From positions 3,391,001 to 3,455,000 of the forward strand of contig CATNEN010000034.1 in assembly GCA_950097015.1 (NCBI GenBank): 64,000 nt of DNA. The letters run 5' to 3'. The notes below the pieces were generated by a model that ran no database searches, had not been told where the DNA came from, and saw only the letters and a list, made by a program, of their open reading frames with translations. This stretch comes from Macrostomum hystrix (Eukaryota > Platyhelminthes > Macrostomidae). This document shows, one piece after another, positions 34,151-45,673 of this stretch. The position numbers and the translations under genes were made by a program. Each line of letters starts with the position of its first letter. Position 1 is the first letter of the stretch.

Positions 34151-34963
34151 TTGAGTGACCAATCTAGGTCACAGATTCTATATTATCTACAAATAGCCTA
34201 CAAATACCTGCGACAACAGCCCGACGCTGCGCTGCCATCGCTCACTGCGCTCAAGCGAAGTACTCGATTGTTCTTTGCGGAGCCTGGGCCCTGCAGGTTC
34301 ATCACCATCGCCGAGCTCAAGAGATCAATTGCAGAACGACCCACGCACGAGAGGATCGCTACACTCAGCTTGGATGGAATGCGGATCTCACCCTCGATTC
34401 GATACGATGCGGCACGAGATGTCATCGTGGGAATCACTCCGAGCTCCGCATCCTTGGAAACAGCGAAGCCGATCAACCAAGCGGTGGTGGCGCACCTGCG
34501 AGCTGTGGCTGCGCCATGGAAGCAGCCTATCGCATGCTACTTCGTCAACCACAATCAGAGCCAGGCGCAGTTCCAGGCCAGCATCGAGGACTGCCTGCAT
34601 GCGGCGGACCAGGCAGGAGTGCGCGTGAAGGCACTCGTCTGCGACCAGGAGCCAACTCAATGGGCACATATTAAGAAGACTGTGACCAACTCTCAGCCCA
34701 GCTTCGCCCATCCAACAACTGGAGAAGCAGTCTTCGTCGTTCTGGATGTTCCTCACTGTTTGAAGAACACACGCAACTGCCTTCTTAAGTACGACATCGA
34801 GTTTGACGGGACCAAGCGTGCGAGCTGGCTGAATATTCGAGAATTCTACGAATCAGAAAGCAGGAGAGTGTTGAAGCTGGCTGTGAAGCTGACTGATGCG
34901 CAAAGAGGATGTTACTCTGCCTTTCTGCCAAGAGCATTTGCGCGATGGCAACGCGCGAGCTAG
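34151..34963 (+). pseudogene. P-element/THAP9-like transposase core fragment
   Basis: A 270-codon frame with the P-type transposase RNase-H-like signature. ATLSLDGMRISPSIRYD holds the first catalytic Asp. VKALVCDQEPTQW is at the second Asp position, and VVLDVPHCLKNTRNCLL matches the DPPHLLKNIRN-type motif. The region before about residue 30 is derived from the local ATTCTATATTAT repeat, so the annotated start is unlikely to be original. The frame stops at 34963 well before a complete transposase (over 700 aa), and the GTP-binding insertion and C-terminal acidic residue are not evident. Judged inactive. Confidence 0.72.
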
Positions 34964-35360
34964 GCGACTCTTCGTCAGAACTCACCTGCATCACTGGTGC
35001 AGGCAGAGAATGAGGGCGATCCGGAGGGAGCGGGATTGCGTTGCAGCTAAGCGCAAGTTGAGCAAGTTGCAGTGACTTGCTGTGAGTTCTGTATCGATTT
35101 TGCTGAGAATTAAAGCTTAATCAATCGTCAAATTTGATGATATGTTGCACTCCGCCCTTTGATATTTTGTTTTTTGCATTGTTCGTCCCTGATGATGGGC
35201 TCACTGTATCTATCAGGTCCAATATATCGTGAAAAAATCAGATAGGAATAAAAGCAAGCATTTAATTGCTGATCGCTTGCTCCATAGGCACTTACTTGTC
35301 TGTGGTCAAAATTCCTGGGTTTTCGCGCAGCGGCCAGCTGGGGTATGAGTGACGCATCTA

Positions 35361-35430
35361 GGTAATATAGAATCTGTGATCTAGGTAATATAGAATCTGT
35401 GATCTAGGTAATATAGAATCTGTGGCTAAA
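35361..35430. repeat. Three tandem 23-bp units inside the P-like element
   Basis: Unit ATCTAGGTAATATAGAATCT plus GTG, three copies. Its inverted form occurs once at 34163-34184. It may be an internal transposase-binding repeat or a minisatellite seed. Confidence 0.8.
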
Positions 35431-35784
35431 AGTAAAAGGGTAAACTATATATTTGCGTTCCTTTTGAGCTACGTGCATATATTAATAAAGCATATGCCAT
35501 AGACTTTTAGAATAATTTAGCCAGCCTTCTGAAGAAATTGCACAAAATGCGATTGCGACGTCCTGTGTTGTTTAGTAGTCCTTGGTTTTTCGCCAGTCTT
35601 ACTACACTCTAGTGATCGAGAAGTCGTGTCTTTGTTTTGATTCTCATTGAAAAATATCAGTCGCCTTGGTGTGATATACATCGGAGTCGGCGGGTCTTCA
35701 GATTAACAGCTAACTTTATGATTTCCGAGTTGAATTCGAAAGTTGGTGTAACACACTAAAAGTGGGGAACGAACCTCGCGCTGG

Positions 35785-36005
35785 CAGACCGAGACCGGTT
35801 TCTGGCTTGTTTGCCTTCGTCAGTCAGCCATAGCCACACGCAGTCCTCTCCCACCACTCTCAGTGTGCACAGAAGTCTCTTTTAACCTTGCCATTTTTAT
35901 GGCGATACTTTTTAGTGTTATGTGAGAGTTTTGCAGCCAAGTCTTTGCTTTTCTACTGTTGTCAGTAGTCTGAATTGTATCTCTCACAGTTGGTTTGTCA
36001 CCTTG
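35785..36005. other. Intergenic DNA
   Basis: No gene recognised. Confidence 0.4.
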
Positions 36006-36008
36006 TTT

Positions 36009-36392
36009 CCAAAAAACATCCCGAATATAACATGCAAAAGTTGCGCATATTTATCCTGCGACAACATGTTACCGTGTTACAGTTACATTATAAATTATTA
36101 TAAATTAGTAATTATGTCATTTTATATTAATGAATACTTTCAGCGGTTTGAAATATAAGTCTAAATACTATAGAAATGCAAAACTATAACAATTAGACAC
36201 ACATCACAGGACCTGCAAAGTAACACTAACATGTAGTAACAATAAGCTAGTTACAATTTATACTGCTTTCACGGTTTACTTTCATACTATACTTTCATTG
36301 AAGCTCGAATTCTGTAACACGTAACATAGGATAAATTATCGCAGGATTTAAATACGCGAAACTTTTGCATTTTATATTCGGGATGTTTTTTG
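36009..36392. mobile_element. MITE-like element with arms of about 75 bp
   Basis: The left arm (36009-36082, starting CCAAAAAACATCCCGAATAT) is imperfectly repeated in inverse at 36312-36392 (ending TATTCGGGATGTTTTTTG). The interior is AT-rich and non-coding. It is about 384 bp long, typical of a MITE. No target duplication identified. Confidence 0.7.
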
Positions 36393-37027
36393 AAAACAGC
36401 CCGATCTGCTCTTTCCACTAAAGTCATCACGTGGTGGCGTTGCATTTAGCGCTTGCGATAAATTATTTTGTCATTTATGTTCAGTTAATTATAGGGCCTA
36501 GTTATAATTGCATTAAGTTTCAACTATTTTCTGGCTTTTGTCTTGCTATTGCCTAGGCTAGCAATAGACAGGAGTGCAATACATATTGCTCACAGCAATA
36601 CCTTGTGCCTTACTGGCTTGCTCACTTTGCACACACCACACTGTGCTTTAAAAACACCCCAAAAGTGTGCCAGACACTGTCTGGAGATGGTCAACTTTTC
36701 TTATAGGGTAAAGAGTGTTTAGGCAAAAAACTATTGACATCAACACAAAGTTTTTTGCTAAAATTAGTTTATAATAGACTAGACCTAAGCTAGGCCCATG
36801 AATAGTGTAGTCCAACAGTCATAAAAGCAAGAACACATATCAAGCTGGCCTTCAAAGTCATTGTGCCTTCAATGTCTATATTTACAAACTGCAATCTTTA
36901 GCCTAGGCTACCAAAGAAAAAAATTATAATTAGCCCAGCTATAGGCCCTAGCCAGAAAAAGCAAGCAAGCAAACACAAAACTTGACTTAATACTTTTGTT
37001 ATATCTTTTTTCAAATCAACTCTAGAC
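36393..37027. other. Intergenic DNA
   Basis: AT-rich, nothing recognised. Confidence 0.4.
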
Positions 37028-39580
37028 CAGTGGTTCTCAACCTTTTTATTAGGCAACCCTAATTTATTCACATGCATATTTTTTTGTTTGTGACCCCTTT
37101 TGCTTTTATGAAATCAATATAAATGCATCATTAAGTATGATCTAGGGCCTACTCATAATTATAATGTATGCATATATTTAGAGTTACAATAAAGCAAGAA
37201 AAACAAGACAAGAATGCAAACAACAAACACACAAACAAACAAATAACAAAAAAGTAAGTGTTTTCAGCTTTAAAATCCATGATGTCACAAGTGCCATTTT
37301 TAGTGAGAGGGTTGGAATCAAATTTTGCTATACAACAAGTCAATTTGAGGAACAACTTTCTTTGTCACTGCCAAACACTGATTGCTCTTGGCATGTAGAC
37401 AATTCCTAGCTTTATATTTTAGCACTGTAAGAGCACTGAAGTCTGTCTCACATGACCAGGTAGATGCAAAGGGAAGCAAGTGTCTCACAGTAACTGCAGC
37501 GGCAGCTAGATATTTTGGTAGCAAGCTGCACCAAAATTCCACCAGAGCAATGGTGGAAAACAGCGCCTTGAGGCTGATGTCAGAAGACAAATTAAGCAGT
37601 TGCTTGGCAATAGCAAATGGTAGCAAGGCAGTGTCATCAAAAAAGTCATGAAGGGAGACACAATCCATGGAAATTGACCTAAGTACTTGCTCCCAGCTTC
37701 ATTGAAATATTGTGTCAATTGTTGCTTGAGATTTGGTATGATATTGTTGTTGTTGCCAAATCTTTGTGTAGATCCTCTCTATCTTTGGTGAGGCTGTCAA
37801 AGACTGGAAATGGTACAAACTTCAAGCAATTGGCCACATTCAACCACAGCTTAAATTTTTTCTGAAAGGCAGTGATTGTAGATATGCTGTTGACTATGGT
37901 CTTCTCTGCTCTTTGCAATGACAGATTCAAACTGTCCAGCCTACTAAGAGTATTGCACAGATTAGCTAATTTGGCCAGCCAACAGCAGTCCTTTAAGTTT
38001 GGCACTTTTTGTTGTCTTTGTTGTGCAAGAAAATACCAACTTCTTCTCTTAGTTCAAAAATGTGGTTGAGCACGCAACCAGGTGATAGCCAGCAAACTTC
38101 AGAGTGGAGGAGGGAACTATGCTCAGCCCCATTTTCTCGCACAGCGCTATAAACAGTCAATGGTTTGGAGGTTGGCTTTTGATGAAATTCACCACAGAAA
38201 CAATGTCTGTCAAGACAGCATTGAGGTCAGCTGACAAGTCTTTGGCTGCTAGTGCTTTTCGATGGATGAAGTGTCCAGCTAGCATCAGCAACATCTTGGA
38301 TGCTTTTCACAGCACCACTGCTCTTCCCTATACATGTTGCCACTCCATCTGTGCACACTGCGGTACAGTACAACCAGCTGATGGAATTTGACTGCATGAA
38401 TTTGTTGATGACATTGAAGATGTCTTCTCCACAAACCTGACTGGGAAAAGATTTGCAACAGAGAAAGTTTTCCTCAAAGCCTTTGCCATGAAGGTAGCAA
38501 ACATACACTAGCATCTGTGCTTGGTTAGGGATGTCTGTTGATTTGTCCAATTGAGTGATAGATAATGGTGATTATCTTACATTCTTCACAATTTGAGATA
38601 GGGTGTCATTGGACATGTTGTGGATACAATATCTCAGTGTCATTTGACATAGATAGCGATTCCAACTTTTTGGCTTCCTTCTCTTTGCATATGATGCCAA
38701 CAACTTCTTTCATCATGGGAAGCAGAAGCTCTTTGCTAATTGTGTGCTGCTTCATTTTCCTAGCAATGTGAAGAGTAGCAACATATGAAGCTCTCACAGC
38801 AGCCTCATTGCTAGCCAAAACCATCCTAATGCAGCCTTTCTTCCTGTCCAACACCTTTAGCTTCTCCATAAAGTACTCGCATGGCTTAGTCGCAACTTCA
38901 GGGTGCTGGGTTTGCAGATGGTGCTTGAGTTTGTTTGGTTTCATTGAATCCTTTGACAATGTGACTTCACTGATAACACATTGTGGTTTTTCATTCACAG
39001 TTGTGAAACCTATCTCAATGATAATGAAACCTGCTTCATTATAACTGCACTTGCGCGAGTTTGCAGATGATGCCATTAACAACAGATGAGATTTAATATC
39101 TAAGCAGATGCCTCTCCAGTCATAATCTAACCCTAATCCTAAGCAGGTTATTGTGCCTCCAATTGGCTAAGCCAAATGGAATGGAAATGCATTTGAATGT
39201 CGGGGTGGGTTGGTAAGGAGTTGCGATCATTTGTTTTAAACTCGCTGGGGTAACAAGGTAGAAGGGAGACATAGAAGGAAAGTTTGTTTTGCTTGTTGTG
39301 TAGTGTTGAGTGACTAAGCCCATATCTAGCAGAACAGGCTTAGCTTGTGACTGTATATTTTGTGTTGCAACTTTAAGTTGAGTGCTAGGCCACTAGTGCT
39401 ATAGCCATTGCAATATAGCTAACAACTTTTGACTTACTATTACTTCTACTATCTTTTTTACTCTAATATCTCAAAAGGGTTCTTTTCCAATAATTTCCCA
39501 AAATTCCATTTTTTGTTTACTATTTCTTTGTGCTGCAACCCCAAGAAAATGGTCACACAACCCACAGGCAAAATATAAAT
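37028..39580 (-). mobile_element. Decayed hAT-family (ZBED5/SCAND3-like) DNA transposon
   Basis: Starts with the classic hAT/Charlie-type end CAGTGGTTCTCAACC at 37028, followed by a GTGACCCC tract. Near 39535-39565 the reciprocal subterminal sequence GCAACCCC...GGTCACACAACCCACAGG is present, but the final inverted repeat is missing or mutated. The minus-strand interior encodes a broken hAT transposase (see next entry). The element is disabled. Confidence 0.85.
37318..39082 (-). pseudogene. hAT transposase pseudogene (ZBED5/SCAND3/FAM200 type)
   Basis: Read on the minus strand, successive frames give a BED-like start (PQCVISEVTLSKDSMKP, NKLKHHLQTQHPE, KPCEYFMEKL), then the hAT core: ASYVATLHIARKMKQHTI, LDKSTDI-type first Asp (MDKSTDIPNQAQMLVYVCYL), TDGVATCIGKSSG, VVNFIKS, the LHSEVCWLSPGCVL site and FELREEVGIFL. 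Downstream come WLAKLANLCNTLSRLDSLNL with LQRAEKTI and KFKLW. The order matches ZBED5/SCAND3-like proteins. At least three frameshifts or stops (near 38560, 38190 and 37700) break it. Confidence 0.87.
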
Positions 39581-40000
39581 ACTGGCCTAATGGCTCAAAT
39601 CAATGTTATTCATTATTTAGCTAAAAATTATATTTTTCTTAAAATAGTTATTTGAAACCATTGTTACAATCATTTTTACTTTTATATCATTTATATCATG
39701 TATATCATTTATACTAAAACCTGTATACTTTAACTTTAATTTAGTAAGCCTTGATTGAATTTTCTGTACACTGAGCCATGCAAACATCTTAAAGTTTTCA
39801 ATTGTTACAAGTGTATCTTATCTCTCTAGTTAAATTTAAACATGCATAAAAATAGTTATAGCTATAATAAAAAACTACATTTTAGTTGTGTTATATTGGC
39901 CTTTGTGTATGCTAAAACTAAAAAACACAATTATACAATAGCATTTTTACACTTCATTTTGCAGCTAGTAGTTACTTAAAGCACAGAATTATACTATTAG
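39581..40000. other. Intergenic DNA upstream of the SLC27A gene
   Basis: AT-rich; no promoter motif that I would defend. Confidence 0.4.
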
Positions 40001-40018
40001 ACATTGAAAACGCATGTC

Positions 40019-42952
40019 ATGAACCTGGCAATGCAAAGTCTTGTCACTCGCCCGCGCGTTGCCATGCTGGTGTGCGCTGTATTTGTGTACATAGCAACCG
40101 CCTCTGCAATCCTGGCACTATTGCTTGCTTTTGTTGGTTATGCCGCTGCTGGCGGTTGGCGTTTTCTGCGAGTAGCTGCGCTGACTTTGCCGCGCGATGC
40201 ACGCGGCCTCATTGTACTACTGCGCTCGCGCTGGATGCTGCGCCGCATGGTGACACAGCGGCGAGGCATCGCTCAGCTGTTTTGCACTACGGCTGCTCGA
40301 CATCCGGACCGGGTCTGCTTCTTGTATGAGGACCAGAGCTGGACTTTCAAACAAGTTGACGAATATTCGAATCAGGTAGGCTCCTCGATAACCAGTGGTT
40401 CTAGACGTAGAATAAAGATAGAGTATAAGTTACACCTAGTTCAGTTGGGCTTACAAAGGATTTGTACAACTGTTCAGTCTGTGGACATTTAGGGCCGCTT
40501 CACACCTATAAAAATTCACACGTTTCTTGGTGAACTGAATCGCTAAGGAGTTACGTGACTTGCTAAAGGGCACAAAAAGCTTCCCTGTGTTGAGATTCGA
40601 ACTCTAGACCTCTTGAACTCTCGGTCAGAAGTCCAAAGCTCTAACCACTAAACTGAGGTTGGGTAGCTGAGAAGCCAGTTTAGATAGGCAATAAGCTACT
40701 ACTTAGATGCCGCATCGTGTTTAACTATCAATTCACTCCAGGTGGCCAACTTGCTTATGGAGGCCGGCCATCGTCCCGGCCAGGTGGTTGCCATCCTGGC
40801 TGAGTCCAGGCCCCAATTCGCCTGCCTGTGGCTTGGCGCAGCCAAAGCCGGTATTATCAGCGCCCTGATCAACTCCAACCTGCGCTCACAGTCTCTGCTG
40901 CACTGCCTCCACGCTGCCGACGCTGTCAGCCTGGTGTTCGGCGCTGAGCTGGCCTCCGCGGTGCTGGAGGTGACGCCAAACCTGCCAGCCGGCCTGCGGC
41001 TCTACTGCCTGGGCGGCGGCTCCGGCGGAGTGCCGAACGCGGCCGACCTAGATGCTCTACTGTTAAGAGCGTCCACTCTGCTGCCGTCCTATCCGGTGAA
41101 GCAGGGGCCCAATGCCAAGGACCGACTGTTCTATATCTATACTTCGGGTGAGCAAATTTTAACATGTTTGCATGTCTACCTCCTGGTAGCTGAATGAATT
41201 CCGCTAAACTCAATCTGCACAGGCACTACCGGCCTACCGAAGGCGGCTGTGATCTCCCACACTCGCTTCGCCATGATGTCCAACACTGTCGGTCTGTTCT
41301 TTAATCTGTGCTCTGGCGACATCTTGTACGACTGCCTGCCGCTCTATCACACTGCTGGCGGCATTCTGGGCATCGGACAGGTGACTTTGCGTCCACTCCG
41401 TCCATAAAACACTTCACTTATTGGCCACTGCATTAGTCCATCTATTAATTATCAACCCATTCACCTATCAACCCATTCACCTATCAACCCATCCACCTAT
41501 CAACCCATTCACCTATCAACCCATTCACCTATCAACCCATCCACCTATCAACCCATTCACCTATCAACCCATTCACCTATCAACCCATCCACCTATCAAC
41601 CCACCCACGTATCAACCCACCCACGTCATATTGACGTCATTTGAGTAAGTCGTCAATAAATCCCATCGAATCTCCAGGCCTACCTGCGTGGCGTCACGGT
41701 GGTGATCAAGCGCAAGTTCTCAGCCTCAGCCTTCTGGGACGACTGCGCCCGCTACCAGTGCACCGCGGCTCAGTACATCGGCGAGATCTGCCGCTACCTG
41801 CTAGCCCAGCCCAGCCGGCCTAGCGAGAGGCGCCACCAGGTCCGCGTCATGTTCGGCAACGGCCTACGGCCGCAGATTTGGCGCGAATTTCAGCGCCGCT
41901 TCGGCGTCGGCCAAATGGGCGAATTCTACGGCGCCACCGAGTCCAACTGCAACATGGTCAACTCTGACAACACGGTTGGCGCAGTCGGCTTCGTCAGCCA
42001 GATCGCTCCCAGCGTCTACCCGCTGCGGCTGATTCGCATCGATCCCGACACCGGCGAGCCGTTGCGTCAGCCCGGAAGCGGCCTGTGCATCCCGGCTGGA
42101 CCCGGCGAGCTCGGCGAACTCATCGGCAGCGTTGTGCCCGGAGACGCTATTCGTGGAGTTGACGGCTACGTTTGCAAGGCGGCCACCGAGAAGAAGATGC
42201 TGCGCCATGTGCTCACTGCTGGCGACTGCTACTTCTCTACTGGGGACGTGCTGGTCATGGACGAGCTCGGCTATATGTACTTTAGAGACCGGACAGGCGA
42301 CACATTCAGGTGGAAGGGCGAGAATGTGTCTACGTCTGAGGTGAGGTCTATGGAATATTCCACTGTGCATTCCAAACTGACTGCACCATCTCTATGGAAT
42401 ATTCCACTGTGCATTCCAAACTGACTGTTCCATCTCTATGGAATATTCCACTGTGCATTCCAAACTGACTGCACCATCTCTATGGAATATTCCACTGTGC
42501 ATTCCAAACTGACTTCCATCTCTATGGAATATTCCACTGTGCATTATAAACACACTGGCACCCCTCCCGCCCAGGTGGAGGCCTGTCTATCCAATGTACT
42601 CTCCTTAGCCGATTGTGCTGTCTTCGGCGTAGAGGTGCCCGGTAACGAGGGTCGCGCCGGCATGGCCGCCGTCGCCGATCCCGAAGGCCGCGGCGTCGAC
42701 GTTACCAGGCTATCCCAGCAGCTGCCCCGCCTGCTGCCAGCTTACGCCAGGCCGCTGTTCATTCGCATTGTTGGCCAGATTGAGTCCACCGGCACCTTCA
42801 AGATGAAGAAGACAGATCTGAGGCGCGACGGCTTCGACCCGGACAGGTGCGCTGGCGATCCTGTGTACTACCTGGACTGCCGCACTGGCCAGTACCAGCC
42901 GCTTGACTCTGCCTCCTTTGCCGCCATTGTGCAAGGCGAGATTCGCTTCTGA
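40019..42952 (+). CDS. SLC27A: Fatty-acid transport protein / very-long-chain acyl-CoA synthetase (SLC27A1/4-like)
   Basis: Five exons: 40019-40375, 40742-41147, 41223-41380, 41678-42340 and 42575-42952. All junctions are GT...AG and the frame is continuous for 653 aa, the normal FATP length (about 620-690). The N-terminus has a hydrophobic segment ([20 protein letters not shown]). The AMP-binding P-loop [13 protein letters not shown] spans the exon 2/3 junction. LYHTAGG follows. The FATP-specific motif [20 protein letters not shown] is in exon 4, then [28 protein letters not shown] across exons 4/5, and the C-terminal [15 protein letters not shown]. The enzyme activates long-chain fatty acids with ATP and CoA at membranes and so drives uptake. 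Start chosen at the first ATG in frame (40019); an earlier TTG is not used. It is closest to FATP1/4 by motif; orthology is not resolved. Confidence 0.95.
40500..40668 (-). mobile_element. tRNA-derived SINE in SLC27A intron 1
   Basis: On the minus strand, a tRNA-like head at about 40668-40590 has an A-box-like TTTAGTGGTTAGAGC and a B-box AGAGTTCGAATCTC. It is followed by a non-tRNA body GCCCTTTAGCAAGTCACGTA. The cloverleaf is imperfect (anticodon stem mispairs), so it is not a functional tRNA. Confidence 0.7.
41450..41626. repeat. Minisatellite, 16-bp unit, about 11 copies, in SLC27A intron 3
   Basis: Unit CAACCCATTCACCTAT, alternating with CATCCACCTAT in a partly regular order. It lies in the 41381-41677 intron and drifts at its 3' end (CACCCACGTAT). 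Confidence 0.95.
42341..42548. repeat. Minisatellite, 44-bp unit, about 5 copies, in SLC27A intron 4
   Basis: Unit contains TATGGAATATTCCACTGTGC then ATTCCAAACTGACTGCACCA plus TCTC. GGAATATTCC is a perfect palindrome in every copy. The array begins within a few bases of the splice donor at 42341. Confidence 0.93.
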
Positions 42953-43069
42953 CTTGCGCTGTTTGCACTTTTGGTTTCTGGACGATCTTTCTAGCATTAG
43001 TCTTATGGGTGTTTAAGTATTCCTGCCCATTAGCCCTCTAGCACCCCCAGCTGACTAGCCTTCCTAACA

Positions 43070-43700
43070 CTAATCAGCTGATAAGCATTCCCAATACTAA
43101 GCATCTCATTAGCCTTCCCAACACTAAGCATCTCATTAGCCTTCCTAACACTAAACATCTCATTAGCCTTCCTAACACTAAACAGCTGACTAGCCTTCCT
43201 AACAGTAAGCATCTCATTAGCTTTCCTAACAGTAAGCATCTCATTAGCCTTCCTAACACTAAGCATCTCATTAGCCTTCCTAACACTAAGCATCTCATTA
43301 GCCTTCCTAACACTAAACAGCTGACTAGCCTTCCTAACACTAAGCATCTCATTAGCCTTCCTAACACTAAACATCTCATTAGCCTTCCTAACACTAAACA
43401 TCTCATTAGCCTTCCTAACACTAAGCAGCTGACTAGCCTTCCTAACACTAAACATCTCATTAGCCTTCCTAACACTAAACAGCTGACTAGCCTTCCTAAC
43501 ACTAAGCATCTCATTAGCCTTCCTAACACTAAGCAGCTGACTAGCCTTCCTAACACTAAACAGCTGACTAGCCTTCCTAACACTAAACAGCTGACTAGCC
43601 TTCCTAACACTAAGCAGCTGACTAGCCTTCCTAACACTAAACAGCTGACTAGCCTTCCTAACACTAAACATCTCATTAGCCTTCCTAACAGTAAGCAGCT
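43070..43700. repeat. Minisatellite, 27-bp unit, about 23 copies
   Basis: Unit CATTAGCCTTCCTAACACTA plus AGCATCT. Two variant types alternate, one with CAGCTGACTAGCC and one with CATCTCATTAGCC. It lies about 120 bp after the SLC27A stop codon, so it may be in its 3' UTR or just beyond. Confidence 0.95.
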
Positions 43701-44875
43701 GTTTATCCTTCCCGAAACAAAGAATTAAGGTAGCAATTATGCAACTAGGATAAATTATGCATAAACTTATAATATCTGCGACTCACTAATAACTTTTCGA
43801 AAACAATATTTACTGCTTCTTATTTAGCTTTGCCTTTTTTCTGTACTGATTTTTTGTTAGCCAATCAATGACTAGCAGTCTGTCTGCTTTGATATAGGAT
43901 TTTCCTAATTGCTTTTCTCTTTTATTTACGAGCAATGTTATTTTTTGTTTCCAATAGAAAGCTTTACGAAGGGAAATCACATTGCCTGAAAAGATTTTAT
44001 CAGGTAAGCAGTTTACCTTAAAGTAAATATTTTCCATGGAAACAATTAGCAAAAATTGTGTTTCGCCGAGAGAAGTTCCTTAACAGTGGTGGCTGCAATT
44101 TAATTGGTTTAGATTTAATTTGATTTCCCTTCCAAATCTAATTTAGCGTACTCGTACTTGTTGATTGCTCGCTTAGTTTTTTTGTATCGATTCAAGTCGA
44201 ACCGTCTTTCACACTATTCATTCTGTCTATGGCCTTAGCTGAATATGTGAGAATTGCAAAATAGTGAATGTAAAATTCAGGCTGTGCAGGCTGTGAAAGC
44301 AGCTGACCATAGAATTGTACACACAGCCAGTTCAGTCACCAGCTGCTTGTACTTGCTTTTTATTCTATTATTTTAATACGTCATTTTATGTAACTTGTTC
44401 GATTTTCGCAACGTGTTTATTTCCAGTTCACTAAAAATGTGTGCGTGTGTGCTAGCATTCCAAAATGCAGGTGTCCCCACTGTCTGTCAGCATCTATCGA
44501 TTTAGGCTAGTGTGGCGCCTTATTAAACTCTGACTTACTATTTCTAGGCATCAAAACTGCAATCCGATCAATATCTGCTAGCTAGATAGGCAATCTCTAG
44601 CATGCTTGTTTCCGGCGGCTCTTGCATCTTTTTGTGTGTTTATTAATACGCTTTTTGTTTTATCAAAGTCCCTATGATCTCTTTTTCTGTTGTAGCGTTA
44701 TTTATGTTCTATTTAACTTTTAACATATATATTTTATATATAATTGCCTTAGACTTCTTTTGAACTGCACTGCAAACTGTTAAACAGGGCATATTGAACT
44801 GTTCACTTCAGCTTTTTTCTCTATTGTTTATATTTTACTCACAGTTTCCATAGCCATCATTTAGTTCCCACTCCA
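43701..44875. other. AT-rich intergenic DNA
   Basis: No supported gene. The minus-strand frame at 43810-44052 is AT-rich without family features. Confidence 0.45.
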
Positions 44876-44879
44876 ACTC

Positions 44880-45325
44880 ACTCATAAGCCACCTCACTAT
44901 TCCAGTTATCTCACTCCTACAGCAACCTCACAGCTCTGCCATCTCACTCCTCCAACCGCCTCACACCTCCAGCAACCTCACTCCTCCAGCCGCCTCACTC
45001 CTCAAACCACCTCACTCCTCCAACCACCTCACTCCTCCAACCACCTCACTCCTCCAGACGCCTCACTTATCCAGCCGCCTCACTTTCCAGCAACCTCACT
45101 CCTCCAACCACCTCACTCCTCCAACCACCTCACTCCTCCAACCACCTCACTCCTCAGCCGCCTCACTTATCCAGCAACCTCACTCCTCCAGCCGCCTCAC
45201 TTATCCAGCAACCTCACTCCTCCAGCCGCCTCACTTATCCAGCAACCTCACTCCTCCAGCCGCCTCACTTATCCAGCAACCTCACTCCTCGAACCACATC
45301 ATTACTTCAGCCACCTCATTCCGCC
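44880..45325. repeat. Minisatellite, 17- to 18-bp CCTCACTCCTCCA units, about 25 copies
   Basis: Units such as CTCACTCCTCCAACCAC (17 bp) and CTCACTTATCCAGCAAC alternate. It is strongly strand-asymmetric (C/T plus A, nearly no G), so one strand is a polypyrimidine-like track. Confidence 0.9.
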
Positions 45326-45584
45326 AGAATTTTTGTAGATTCCATTCAGTAAACTATAGTGTCCCAGACATTTACGTCTAACCTAAGTTAGACCCAGTGC
45401 CTCATGTTATCCTGCGTCAAGCCTTCTTTGGTGTCGCTGAGGCTGGACGTCTGCGTTAAGATTCCGACTGCACCTGCAAGCAAGAGAATCTCTCGGAAGT
45501 ATAAGTCAAAAAGTATAAAACGAAATTCAGCGGCTCATGCAGCATCCACAACTCACTGGATCGCTCGTACTGCACCCACCAAAT

Positions 45585-45673
45585 CACTAAGCTACTCGTC
45601 CAGCACCCACTAACTCACTAAGCTACTCGTCCAGCACCCACTAACTCACTAAGCTACTCGTCCAGCACCCACT
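45585..45673. repeat. Short tandem repeat, 31-bp unit, 3 copies
   Basis: Unit contains AACTCACTAAGCTACTCGTC and CAGCACCCACT. Confidence 0.85.

Larger units (their letters stand above)
33325..35784. mobile_element. P-element/THAP-type DNA transposon with perfect 35-bp terminal inverted repeats
   Basis: 35-bp ends at 33325-33359 and 35750-35784 are exact reverse complements (outer end CCAGCGCGAGGTTCGTTCCC). The 2.46-kb interior holds a THAP DNA-binding frame on the minus strand and a P-type transposase RNase-H-like frame on the plus strand. No matching 8-bp target duplication is visible in the flanks. Additional internal repeats (ATATAGAATCTGTG and its inverse at 34168-34184 and 35361-35420) suggest a rearrangement or a nested insertion. 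Confidence 0.82.

Noticed and set aside
40586-40668. Functional tRNA gene in SLC27A intron 1
   Set aside because: A and B boxes are present but the anticodon stem mispairs and a non-tRNA body follows, as in a SINE.
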